DNA of 64,000 nt from Luteibacter jiangsuensis (GTDB lineage: Bacteria; Pseudomonadota; Gammaproteobacteria; Xanthomonadales; Rhodanobacteraceae). The stretch is taken from positions 113,295 to 177,294 of the forward strand of contig NZ_JAAQQR010000008.1 in assembly GCF_011742555.1 (NCBI RefSeq). The letters run 5' to 3'. A program made the position numbers and the translations under genes. How positions within the stretch are numbered: the first letter of the stretch is position 1; each line of letters opens with the position of its first letter. The notes beneath the pieces were generated by a model. The model searched no databases. It was given only the letters and a program-made list of their open reading frames with translations, and was not told where the DNA came from. This document shows positions 38,056-45,297 of the stretch, one piece after another.

Positions 38056-39582
38056 TCAGTGCCCGGAAGCGGCTGGTCCCGCCTTCGCCGCGAACGGCGG
38101 CTTCGCCAGCCACACCACGAAGATCAATCCGACGAACACGTAGCCGAGCACGTGGAAGACCTCGTTGAAGGAGATCTGGTAACCCTGCTGCGTGATCATC
38201 TGGTTGACCGCGGCCGCTGCGTATTGCGGATCGCCTGGGCCTATCTGGTTGAGCGCCTGCTGCGCGGTGGGATTGAACGGCGTGATGTTCTCCGCCAGCC
38301 GCTCGTGGTGCACGATCGCCCGGTGGTCCCACATGAAGGTGGTGATCGACGCCGCGAAGCTGCCCCCGAGCGTACGCAGGAAGGTGGCGAGGCCGGAGCC
38401 CGCCGCGATCTCGCGCGGTTGCAGGTCAGATAGAAGAATCGTCAGCACCGGCATGAAGAACAGCGCCACGCCCAGGCCCTGGATGAGCTGCACCATCGCC
38501 ACGCTGTAGAAGTCGATGTCGAGGAAGAAGTCCGAACGCATGAAGCACGTGGCACCCATGACGATGAACGCACCCGAGGCCAGCAGGCGCAAGTCGAACT
38601 TGTGCGCGTAGCGGCCGACGAACGGCGTGAGGATCACCGGCAGGATACCCAGCGGAGCGGCCGCGAAACCCGCCCATGTGGAGGTGTACCCCACGTTGCG
38701 TTGCAGCCACTGCGGCACGAGCAGGCCGATGGCGAAGAACGCCGCATAGGCCAGCACCAGGCATAGCGTGCCCATCGCGAAGTTACGGTGCCGGAAAAGC
38801 TTCAGGTTCACGATCGGGTCCTTGTCCGTCAGTTCCCAGATCAGGAACACGGCAAGACCGATGGCCGCGATGATCGCGGTGACGATGATGAATGTGGACG
38901 AGAACCAGTCCTCGTCGTTGCCCTTGTCGAGCACCACCTGCAACGCGCCCACGCCGATGATCAGCGTGATGAGGCCCACGTAGTCGACCTTCGGCTTCTC
39001 CGTGACTTCCGGGCGCCCCTTCATCTGGTTCGCCACCACGAAGCTGGCGAAGATGCCGATCGGCACGTTGATGAAGAAGATCCACGGCCACGCGTAGTTA
39101 TCGGTGATCCAGCCACCGAGGATCGGTCCGGCGATCGGCGCCACCACGGTGACCATCGCCAGCAGCGCCAGCGCCATGCCGCGTTTGGCGGGTGGATAGA
39201 TGGAGATCAGCAGGCTCTGGGTGATGGGGTACATCGGACCGGCCACCGCACCCTGGATGGCGCGGAACAGGATGAGCATGCTCATGCTCTGCGCGATACC
39301 GCACAGGAACGAGGCGAGGGAGAAAAGCAGCGTGGCCCATACGAACAGCTTCGTTTCGCCGAAGCGGCGAGTGAGGAAGCCCGTGAGTGGCAGCGCGATG
39401 GCGTTGCTCACCGCGAACGAGGTGATGACCCACGTGCTCTGGTTGGAACTGACGCCAAGGTTGCCCGCGATGGTGGGCAGCGAGACGTTCGCGATCGTGG
39501 TGTCCAGCACCTGCATGAAGGTCGCGAGCGAGAGGCCGACCGTGGACAGCGCCAGGTTCGGCGGTCGAAATTCGGTGCTCAT
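38056..39582 (-). CDS. emrB: EmrB/QacA (DHA2) MFS drug:H+ antiporter
   Basis: The 508-residue inner-membrane permease of a tripartite pump, with about 14 predicted helices. Family signatures: LATFMQVLDTTIANVSLPTI in the first helix region, GFLTRRFGE motif A, RAIQGAVAGPM, and motif C GPILGGWITDNYAWPWIFFI. It is the last gene of marR-OMF-emrA-emrB. Homologous emrRCAB operons in Stenotrophomonas export hydrophobic drugs and uncouplers; the real substrate here is unknown. It lies 75 bp after emrA and ends at the shared terminator. Confidence 0.93.
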   Translation of the reverse strand: MSTEFRPPNLALSTVGLSLATFMQVLDTTIANVSLPTIAGNLGVSSNQSTWVITSFAVSNAIALPLTGFLTRRFGETKLFVWATLLFSLASFLCGIAQSMSMLILFRAIQGAVAGPMYPITQSLLISIYPPAKRGMALALLAMVTVVAPIAGPILGGWITDNYAWPWIFFINVPIGIFASFVVANQMKGRPEVTEKPKVDYVGLITLIIGVGALQVVLDKGNDEDWFSSTFIIVTAIIAAIGLAVFLIWELTDKDPIVNLKLFRHRNFAMGTLCLVLAYAAFFAIGLLVPQWLQRNVGYTSTWAGFAAAPLGILPVILTPFVGRYAHKFDLRLLASGAFIVMGATCFMRSDFFLDIDFYSVAMVQLIQGLGVALFFMPVLTILLSDLQPREIAAGSGLATFLRTLGGSFAASITTFMWDHRAIVHHERLAENITPFNPTAQQALNQIGPGDPQYAAAAVNQMITQQGYQISFNEVFHVLGYVFVGLIFVVWLAKPPFAAKAGPAASGH

Positions 39583-39657
39583 GGAAAAACCTGATCGTTG
39601 GAGGACGGAGCGGAGGCGAGCGACGGGCGCGGCATGGGCCGCGCCCGCGCATCGCGC

Positions 39658-40869
39658 TTACTTCGGCGCCTTTTCCTGCTCGCCTGCACCCGACGATGCG
39701 TTGTCGTGGATCACGCGAGCGATCTCTTCGTCGACGCCCGCGAGGCGGTTGTCGTACACGTCGGTGGCGAATTCCGGCTTGGTGGGCGGCTGCTGCGCGA
39801 GCAGCGGGCCGCCCTGGTCGTGCAGCGACACCGTCACCTTGGTCGAGAGGCCGATGCGCAGCGGCTTCTCGTCGAGCTGCTTCGGGTCGGTGAAGACCAC
39901 ACGCACCGGCACGCGCTGGACGATCTTGATCCAGTTGCCCGTGGCGTTCTGCGCAGGCAGGAGAGAGAACGCGCTGCCGCTGCCCACGCCGAGGCTGCGG
40001 ATCCTGGCCTTGTACACCATGTCGCTGCCGTAGACGTCGGCGGTGACGTCCACCGGCTGGCCGATGCGCATGTGGGTGAGCTGCGTTTCCTTGAAGTTGG
40101 CGTCGATCCAGACTTCATGCAGCGGCACCACGGCCATCAGGGCGGCGCCCGGCTGCACGCGCTGGCCGAGCTGCACGCTGCGCTTGGCGACGTAACCATC
40201 CACGGGCGCCAGGATCTCCGTGCGCGCCTTGTCGAGGTAGGCGGAGCGCAGCTTGGCGGCTGCGGCGCGCACGTCGGGATGCGAAGCGACCACGGTGTCG
40301 TCCACCAGCACCTTGCTGGTGCTGTACGCCTGCTTCGCGGAAGCCAGGCTGCTTTCCGCCGAAGTGAGCGTGTCGAGCGCGTGCGACAGTTCTTCCGCCG
40401 AGATCGCGCCGGACTTCGCCAGGTCGCGGCGGCGGTTGTAATCCGCGCGGGCGCGGTCCACGGCCGTCTGGCGCACGGCCACGTCGGCCTGCGCGGAACT
40501 CACGTTGTTATAGAGGCCACGCACGCGACGCACGGTGTTGGCCAGTTCGGCGCGCGCGCTCAGGATGGCGATCTGCGCATCGCTGTCGTCGAGCCTCACG
40601 AGCACGTCGCCCTTGTGCACCAGGTCGCCGTCGTCCGCCGTGATCGAAAGCACGGTGGCCGCGATCTGCGGCGTGATCTGCACCACGTTGCCGTTGACGT
40701 AGGCGTCGTCGGTGTCCTCGTACCAGCGGCCGTCCACGAAATACCAGACGGTCCAGCCGATGCCGGCAAGGATGAGAACGAGGACCAGAAGCTTGAGGAA
40801 GAAGCCGCGACGGCTCTTCGGTGGCGGCGCCACGACGGCGCCGGCGGGGGCGGTGGTTTCTTGGGACAT
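39658..40869 (-). CDS. emrA: EmrA-type membrane fusion protein (HlyD family)
   Basis: A periplasmic adaptor of 403 residues. It has one N-terminal membrane helix (FFLKLLVLVLILAGIGWTVWYF), the lipoyl-like half DDAYVNGNVVQITPQIAATV, a long helical hairpin rich in Ala/Arg, and a second half with DGYVAKRSVQLGQRVQPG. These are standard for EmrA. It links the EmrB permease (next gene) to the outer-membrane channel encoded just upstream, 24 bp away. ATG 40869 gives a short cytoplasmic N-terminus. Confidence 0.94.
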   Translation of the reverse strand: MSQETTAPAGAVVAPPPKSRRGFFLKLLVLVLILAGIGWTVWYFVDGRWYEDTDDAYVNGNVVQITPQIAATVLSITADDGDLVHKGDVLVRLDDSDAQIAILSARAELANTVRRVRGLYNNVSSAQADVAVRQTAVDRARADYNRRRDLAKSGAISAEELSHALDTLTSAESSLASAKQAYSTSKVLVDDTVVASHPDVRAAAAKLRSAYLDKARTEILAPVDGYVAKRSVQLGQRVQPGAALMAVVPLHEVWIDANFKETQLTHMRIGQPVDVTADVYGSDMVYKARIRSLGVGSGSAFSLLPAQNATGNWIKIVQRVPVRVVFTDPKQLDEKPLRIGLSTKVTVSLHDQGGPLLAQQPPTKPEFATDVYDNRLAGVDEEIARVIHDNASSGAGEQEKAPK

Positions 40870-40892
40870 CGTAAGTGCCTCGGGACGTTTTC

Positions 40893-42353
40893 TTAGTTGT
40901 TTGCCGGCGTGGCGGCGGCGACCGGCTGGTCGCCTGCCTCGGGGCGGAAACCGCCGCCGAGCGCCTGGATGAGTTGGACGGACGTGTCGACCTGCTGTGC
41001 GCGCAGCGCGGCTATGCGCTGCTCGGCCTGAAGCAGTTGCTGGCGCACCACCAGCGACTCCAGGTAACTGCCGACACCGGCCTTGTAGCGCTGCTGCGAC
41101 AGGTCGTAAGCCTGCTGCGCGGCGTCCCTGGCGCGCTGCTGCGCCGCGACCTGTGTCGCGAGCGAGTCCAGGCCGGACAGATCGTCGGCCACCTCGTTGA
41201 GCGCGCCGACCAGGATCTTGTTGTACTGGGCCACGGCCAGATCGTATTCGGCGTCCTTGCCGGCGAGGTTGGCGCGCAGACGGCCGCCATCGAAGATCGG
41301 CAGGCTGAACGCCGGCAGCACCTGCCAGAAGCGGGCGCGCGAGGCGAACAGGTTCTCGCTGCCGCCGGCGACCTGCGCGGCGAGCACGCCGAGGCTCACG
41401 TTGGGCAGGAACTCCGCCTTCGCGGAAGCGATGTCCTTGGACGCCGCTTCCACGCGCCAGCGCGCGGCGACCAGATCGGCGCGATGGCCGAGCAGGTCCG
41501 CCGGCAGGTTGGCGGGCACGGCCACGGCGGACGGCGCCAGCGCCGCGGGTCGCGCGATGTCGAGGCCGCGATCGGGGCCCTTGCCCAGAAGAACGCTCAA
41601 CGAACTCCGCGCGCTGTCGATGGCACGCTGCGCCACCGCCATCTCACGCTCCGCCGAGGCCACTTCGGTGTCGGCCTGCTTCACCTGGATCTGGTTGTCC
41701 ACACCGGCGGCCACGCGTTGGCGGGTCAGTTCGCGCGAGGCGGTGCTGCGGTCCAGCTCTGCCTTCGCGACGTCCAGTTGGGTGAATGCGTAGCCCAGTT
41801 GCACGTAGGCACGGGCCACGTTGGTGGACAATTCGATGCGCGCGGCGCGCGCGTCGATCTCACTGGCCCGCTGCGAGCCGACGGCTGCTTCCCACGCGGC
41901 CCGCTTGCCGCCCCAGAGATCGAGGTCCCAGCTGAAATTGCCGTAGCCGTACTTCGTCCAGCTGAAGTGGTTGCCGAGCGGGGCGGGGAACAGCGTGCCG
42001 GGAAGGTGCGCACCGGCCACGCCACCGCCCACGGCCAGCGTGGGATCGCGTGCCGCGTCGGCCGCGCCGCTCTGCGCCTGCGCCTGGCGCACGCGTGCGT
42101 CGGCGGCGGCGAGATCCGGGTTGTCCTTCAAGGCCTCCTCGATCAGCGAGGACAGCTGGCTGTCGCCCAGTCCCGTCCACCAGTCGGACGACGGCCAGTT
42201 GGCAGGCGAGACCTGGGCCTTGGCCAGACTGCGTTCGGCGTGAAGGTTGGCGGGGTCGGCGAGCCGGCCCTGCGGCTCCAGTCCGCGGCTGGTGACACAG
42301 CCGGAAAGGATCAACGCGGCCCCGACGGCCGCCACAAGAGTGTGCAGACGCAT
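40893..42353 (-). CDS. Outer-membrane efflux channel lipoprotein (NodT/OprM family)
   Basis: The 486-residue TolC-like channel of the same pump. The N-terminus MRLHTLVAAVGAALILSGC is a lipoprotein signal with lipobox LSGC. Two outer-membrane-efflux-protein repeats are visible, one from the first half (WWTGLGDSQLSSLIEEALKDNPDL) and one starting near LPADLLGHRADLVAARWRVEAA, the hallmark of NodT-type factors (strings shortened). It lies between marR and emrA, so the operon encodes a complete regulator-channel-adaptor-permease set, as in S. maltophilia emrRCAB. Confidence 0.93.
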   Translation of the reverse strand: MRLHTLVAAVGAALILSGCVTSRGLEPQGRLADPANLHAERSLAKAQVSPANWPSSDWWTGLGDSQLSSLIEEALKDNPDLAAADARVRQAQAQSGAADAARDPTLAVGGGVAGAHLPGTLFPAPLGNHFSWTKYGYGNFSWDLDLWGGKRAAWEAAVGSQRASEIDARAARIELSTNVARAYVQLGYAFTQLDVAKAELDRSTASRELTRQRVAAGVDNQIQVKQADTEVASAEREMAVAQRAIDSARSSLSVLLGKGPDRGLDIARPAALAPSAVAVPANLPADLLGHRADLVAARWRVEAASKDIASAKAEFLPNVSLGVLAAQVAGGSENLFASRARFWQVLPAFSLPIFDGGRLRANLAGKDAEYDLAVAQYNKILVGALNEVADDLSGLDSLATQVAAQQRARDAAQQAYDLSQQRYKAGVGSYLESLVVRQQLLQAEQRIAALRAQQVDTSVQLIQALGGGFRPEAGDQPVAAATPANN

Positions 42354-42377
42354 GAGTTTTTTGCCTCGACAGTAAGG

Positions 42378-42833
42378 TCAGTCTTTTTCGCGGAGCGCGG
42401 TGAGCACGCGTTCCAGGTAGTCGTGCAGCCGTTCGCGCTCTTCGGCGGACAGGGTCCGCTGCGCACGCTCCAGCGTGGCGACGTTGCTTTCGTGCAGGTG
42501 CCGCCACAGGGCTTCGCCCGCCTCGGTCAGTTCGATACGCAGGGCACGGCGGTCCTGTTCGTGCGGCTGGCGGCGCAGGTATCCCTTCGTTTCGAGCTGG
42601 TCGAGCTGGCGGGTCATCGCGCCGCCATCGAGATCGACGGCCCTGGCGAGTTCCGAGGCGGACATCGGGCCCAGCATCGCCAGGCGCTTCAGCATGTGGA
42701 ACTGGGTGAACTTGAGATCCGCCCCTTGCGCGGCGAGGTCGGACTCGATGGCCCGGACGATCTCGCCGCGGACCATGCCGATCAGGGCACCGAGGCTGTC
42801 GCGGCCGTCACTGGGACATATGTGCGTGTTCAT
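42378..42833 (-). CDS. emrR: MarR-family repressor of the emr operon
   Basis: A 151-residue winged-helix regulator with MSASELARAVDLDGGAMTRQLDQLE and the wing LRRQPHEQDRRALRIELTEAG, the standard MarR DNA-binding region. It is the first gene of the efflux operon, 24 bp before the channel gene. A near-perfect inverted repeat overlaps the probable promoter just upstream, suggesting autorepression relieved by pump substrates. ATG 42833 has no ribosome binding site and lies about seven bases after a -10-like TAGAAT, so the transcript may be leaderless. A later in-frame ATG about 19 codons in is the alternative start. Confidence 0.9.
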   Translation of the reverse strand: MNTHICPSDGRDSLGALIGMVRGEIVRAIESDLAAQGADLKFTQFHMLKRLAMLGPMSASELARAVDLDGGAMTRQLDQLETKGYLRRQPHEQDRRALRIELTEAGEALWRHLHESNVATLERAQRTLSAEERERLHDYLERVLTALREKD

Positions 42834-42841
42834 GACGCATA

Positions 42842-42868
42842 TTCTATTGCCAACAGTATAGTTGTCAA
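42842..42868 (-). promoter_or_regulatory. emrR promoter with overlapping MarR-type operator
   Basis: On the minus strand TTGACA (42868-42863), 16-bp spacer, TAGAAT (42846-42841) form a good sigma-70 promoter ending just before the start codon. The inverted repeat TTGCCAAC-AGTATA-GTTGTCAA (42847-42868, seven of eight bases paired) covers it fully. Confidence 0.65.
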
Positions 42869-42899
42869 GGCAAATATGCGCGGGGCATATATTTACAAG

Positions 42900-43151
42900 T
42901 CAGGAACCCGTGTCCTCGTCCGCGAGAAGGGCCGCCAGGGCGGGATCGCGCACGGCGAAAAGGTCGAACACGCCGAGGGCCCGCAAGGTCGGCAACTGCG
43001 CCAGAAGGCGCGGTTCGAGGGTGCGGACCTGCTCTTCCGGGGTTCCCGGGTCCAGCATCGCGTGGGCGCAGGCGACGAAGGTGACCAGGGCGTCACCGGC
43101 CTGCTGGCCGCCGTCGAGGTCGTTGTAGTCGTTCGTGACGAGACGGATCAT
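42900..43151 (-). CDS. Small hypothetical protein (83 residues)
   Basis: I do not recognise this protein. It starts MIRLVTNDYNDLDGGQQAGD, has a hydrophobic middle (ALVTFVACAHAMLDPGTPEEQ) and ends in acidic residues. No signal peptide is obvious. Support for it being real: a GGAG ribosome binding site eight bases before ATG 43151, GC-rich third positions like its neighbours, and lack of a better frame. It lies between the divergent marR and araC genes, reading toward marR, and could share the marR direction of transcription, though marR has its own promoter. No function is proposed. Confidence 0.6.
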   Translation of the reverse strand: MIRLVTNDYNDLDGGQQAGDALVTFVACAHAMLDPGTPEEQVRTLEPRLLAQLPTLRALGVFDLFAVRDPALAALLADEDTGS

Positions 43152-43204
43152 GGGGAATCTCCGGCGTCGGGGTCCGTTAGCGGCGAGGGACTGCCACGGT
43201 CAGG

Positions 43205-43250
43205 ACATTTGTTTGGGAGTGCAAAACATTTGTTTGGGAGTGCAAATGTT
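43205..43250. repeat. Perfect 21-bp tandem repeat plus palindrome at the araC start
   Basis: Units at 43205-43225 and 43226-43246 are identical (ACATTTGTTTGGGAGTGCAA plus A). The second unit, with flanking bases, forms the inverted repeat AACATTTG...CAAATGTT (43225-43250). It contains GGGAG five bases before ATG 43246. A 21-bp period equals two helical turns, as expected for an AraC-type operator. Confidence 0.85.
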
Positions 43251-44100
43251 AGCCATGGAAGCTATCGGCCTGATATCGTCACCGGGCCAACTTATGTCGA
43301 GAAATGGCCAAATGCTGGACGAGACCCTGCACGCGCTACTTGAAAGCACCGACGGTCCGCCGCTTGTCGCCTACGAGGCGAAGGGCGAGATTCCCCTCGC
43401 GGAAACCGATTGGCACAACCACGTCCGCGGGCAGTTCTTCTATGTGGAACAGGGCCTGGTGATCAATCGCACGGAGCACGGCTCCTGGTTGTTGCCGCCG
43501 CACAGGGCCGGCTGGATGCCGCCGGGGGAGATGCACACGGTGAGCATCGCGGGGCCCCTGCGCGCCTGGGGCGTGTTCATCGCGCCCAGTGCCGCCCAAG
43601 GTCTCCCCGACCGGCCGTGCGTGGTGGGGGTGAGCGATCTGTTTCGGGCCATCGTGAAGCGCACCGCCACCTGGCCCGTCGACGGAGAGCGGGAACCGGA
43701 GAAGGATCGGCTGCTCGCCGTACTGCTGGACGAAATGCGCCGCGCGCCGGTCGAGCAGCTGCATCTGCCGATGCCGGTGGATCGCCGGCTGCGTCGCATT
43801 GCGATGGCCATGTTCGAGCGACCCGACGACACGCGGGGGATCGACGAGTGGGCGAGCTGGGCGGGCATGTCCGTGCGTACCCTCACACGCCTTTTCCGCC
43901 AGGAAACGCAATGCAGCGTGGCCCAGTGGCGGCAGCAGGCCAGGCTTGCCTGCGCGCTGGAGCGGCTGGCGGAAGGCGAGCCCGTGTCGGTCGTCGCAGA
44001 CGCCCTGGGCTACGCCTCGCCGAGCGCGTTCGTGGCCATGTTCCGCAAGGCCTTCGGCGACTCGCCGGGGCGATATCTCGCTCGCCAGGTGACCGCTTGA
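43246..44100 (+). CDS. AraC-family regulator with cupin-like sensor domain
   Basis: A 284-residue regulator. The N-terminal half has the cupin-like block DWHNHVRGQFFYVEQGLVI and HRAGWMPPGEMHTV. The C-terminal half has two helix-turn-helices (IDEWASWAGMSVRTLTRLF; VSVVADALGYASPSAFVAMF). This layout resembles NimR-type activators/repressors of efflux or catabolic genes. Its target is unknown; the neighbouring emr operon is one option. Start choice: ATG 43246 has a GGGAG site inside the tandem repeat; 43255, 43294 and 43312 are later candidates without a good site. The repeat overlaps the translation start, which suggests autoregulation. Confidence 0.88.
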   Translation: MLAMEAIGLISSPGQLMSRNGQMLDETLHALLESTDGPPLVAYEAKGEIPLAETDWHNHVRGQFFYVEQGLVINRTEHGSWLLPPHRAGWMPPGEMHTVSIAGPLRAWGVFIAPSAAQGLPDRPCVVGVSDLFRAIVKRTATWPVDGEREPEKDRLLAVLLDEMRRAPVEQLHLPMPVDRRLRRIAMAMFERPDDTRGIDEWASWAGMSVRTLTRLFRQETQCSVAQWRQQARLACALERLAEGEPVSVVADALGYASPSAFVAMFRKAFGDSPGRYLARQVTA

Positions 44101-44101
44101 G

Positions 44102-44434
44102 TCACATCGGCTTGCACATCCACAACGTTTCGAAGGTGTAGGCGTCGCCGCTGTGCCGTTCGATCACGTCCATGGCAATGCGGCCGTACTGCCATTCGCC
44201 GTGCGTCCCGGGCGAGGTCACGTCGTAACAGGTACGCTCTTTCGCAAAGGTGCCCGTCTGCGGATGGGTGAGCGCATGTTCCTCGTTGCGACATTGCAGC
44301 CATGCTTCGCGGTAGCTGGGCAGCAGGCGCTCCCCCGCGACGAAGCGTTCGTTGCCGCACCTCGGGCCAGTCGCTGGAGGCGGTTCGACAGCGGCGATGA
44401 TGGACGCGATGAGGATGGATGGCAGACGGTACAC
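44102..44434 (-). CDS. Hypothetical exported protein, 110 residues, four cysteines
   Basis: Not recognised. GTG 44434 is six bases after AAGGAG and gives a protein beginning MYRLPSILIASIIAAVEPPP, which looks like a short signal peptide or membrane anchor. The rest is polar, with four Cys spread along it (GPRCGNE, WLQCRNE, RTCYDV, LWMCKPM) that could form two disulfides. It ends one base after the convergent araC stop. A longer ATG start at 44479 exists but lacks a ribosome binding site. No function is proposed. Confidence 0.6.
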   Translation of the reverse strand: MYRLPSILIASIIAAVEPPPATGPRCGNERFVAGERLLPSYREAWLQCRNEEHALTHPQTGTFAKERTCYDVTSPGTHGEWQYGRIAMDVIERHSGDAYTFETLWMCKPM

Positions 44435-44598
44435 GCGGCGCTCCTTTTCGAGTGAGCGGGCGAGGCTGCGCAAGCTCATCGAGGAAGGAAATCGGACTTG
44501 TCTTAGAAATGCCGCACGTTGGCGTTGCTGTGACCGGGATCACGCCATTGCGGCAACCGGTGAAACGGGCGTGACGGACGAAAACGTTTGCGTCGCCA

Positions 44599-45297
44599 TC
44601 ACGACGCCGGGAAGCGATAGCCCACGCCCGGCTCCGTTTTGAGCCAACGCGGAGCCGACGAGTCGTCGCCGAGTTTCTGCCGCAGTTTTCCCATCACGAT
44701 ACGCAGGTAGTGCGTGTCCTGCGCATGGGTCGGACCCCACACCTCGCGCAGGATCTGCTGCTGCCCGACCACACGCCCGGCGTGGCGCACGAGCAACGAC
44801 AGCACCGCGAATTCCTTTCGCGTCAGCGCGACGGCCTGGCCGTCCACGAACACCTCGCGTCGCGCCACATCGATGGAGAGGGCGCCGTCGTCGTAGCGCA
44901 ACGAGGCTTCCGCTTCGCCACCCTTCGCTCCCGTGCGCAGCAGCACGCGCAGACGCGCCATGAGCTCCTGGATGCCGAACGGTTTGGTCACGTAGTCGTT
45001 CGCGCCGCGGTCGAGCGCCTTTACCTTCTCGCTCTCGGCGTCCCTCACCGAGAGCATCAGCACCGGCACCTGGCTCCAGGTGCGCAACTCACGCAGCACC
45101 TCGTGGCCTTCCATGTCGGGCAGGCCGATGTCGAGAATGACCACGTCGGGCGACTGCGTCGCGGCAAGGCCCAGGCCCTCCTTGCCGCTGCCGGCGAGGA
45201 ACACCTGGTAGCCCTCGGCGCGCAGACCGATGTCGAGGAACCGGCGGATCTGCACTTCGTCGTCGATCACGAGCACGCGAGGCGCTATGGCATTCAT
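44599..45297 (-). CDS. kdpE: KdpE response regulator
   Basis: A 232-residue OmpR-class regulator that activates kdp transcription after phosphorylation by KdpD. The receiver domain has the phospho-acceptor D56 (VVILDIGLPDMEG) with acidic pocket IDDE; the C-terminal winged helix shows LTRKEFAVLSLLVRHAGRVV and THYLRIVMGKLRQKL. Its ATG overlaps the kdpD stop by four bases. It is the last gene of the K+ operon. A 164-bp gap with no evident gene separates it from the exported hypothetical. Confidence 0.96.
   Translation of the reverse strand: MNAIAPRVLVIDDEVQIRRFLDIGLRAEGYQVFLAGSGKEGLGLAATQSPDVVILDIGLPDMEGHEVLRELRTWSQVPVLMLSVRDAESEKVKALDRGANDYVTKPFGIQELMARLRVLLRTGAKGGEAEASLRYDDGALSIDVARREVFVDGQAVALTRKEFAVLSLLVRHAGRVVGQQQILREVWGPTHAQDTHYLRIVMGKLRQKLGDDSSAPRWLKTEPGVGYRFPAS

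Noticed and set aside
44573..44595. AAAACGTTT near the end of kdpE as a further copy of the GAAACGTTTC palindrome
   Set aside because: Only the eight-base core is shared, and it lies at the 3' end of a gene, not in a promoter region.
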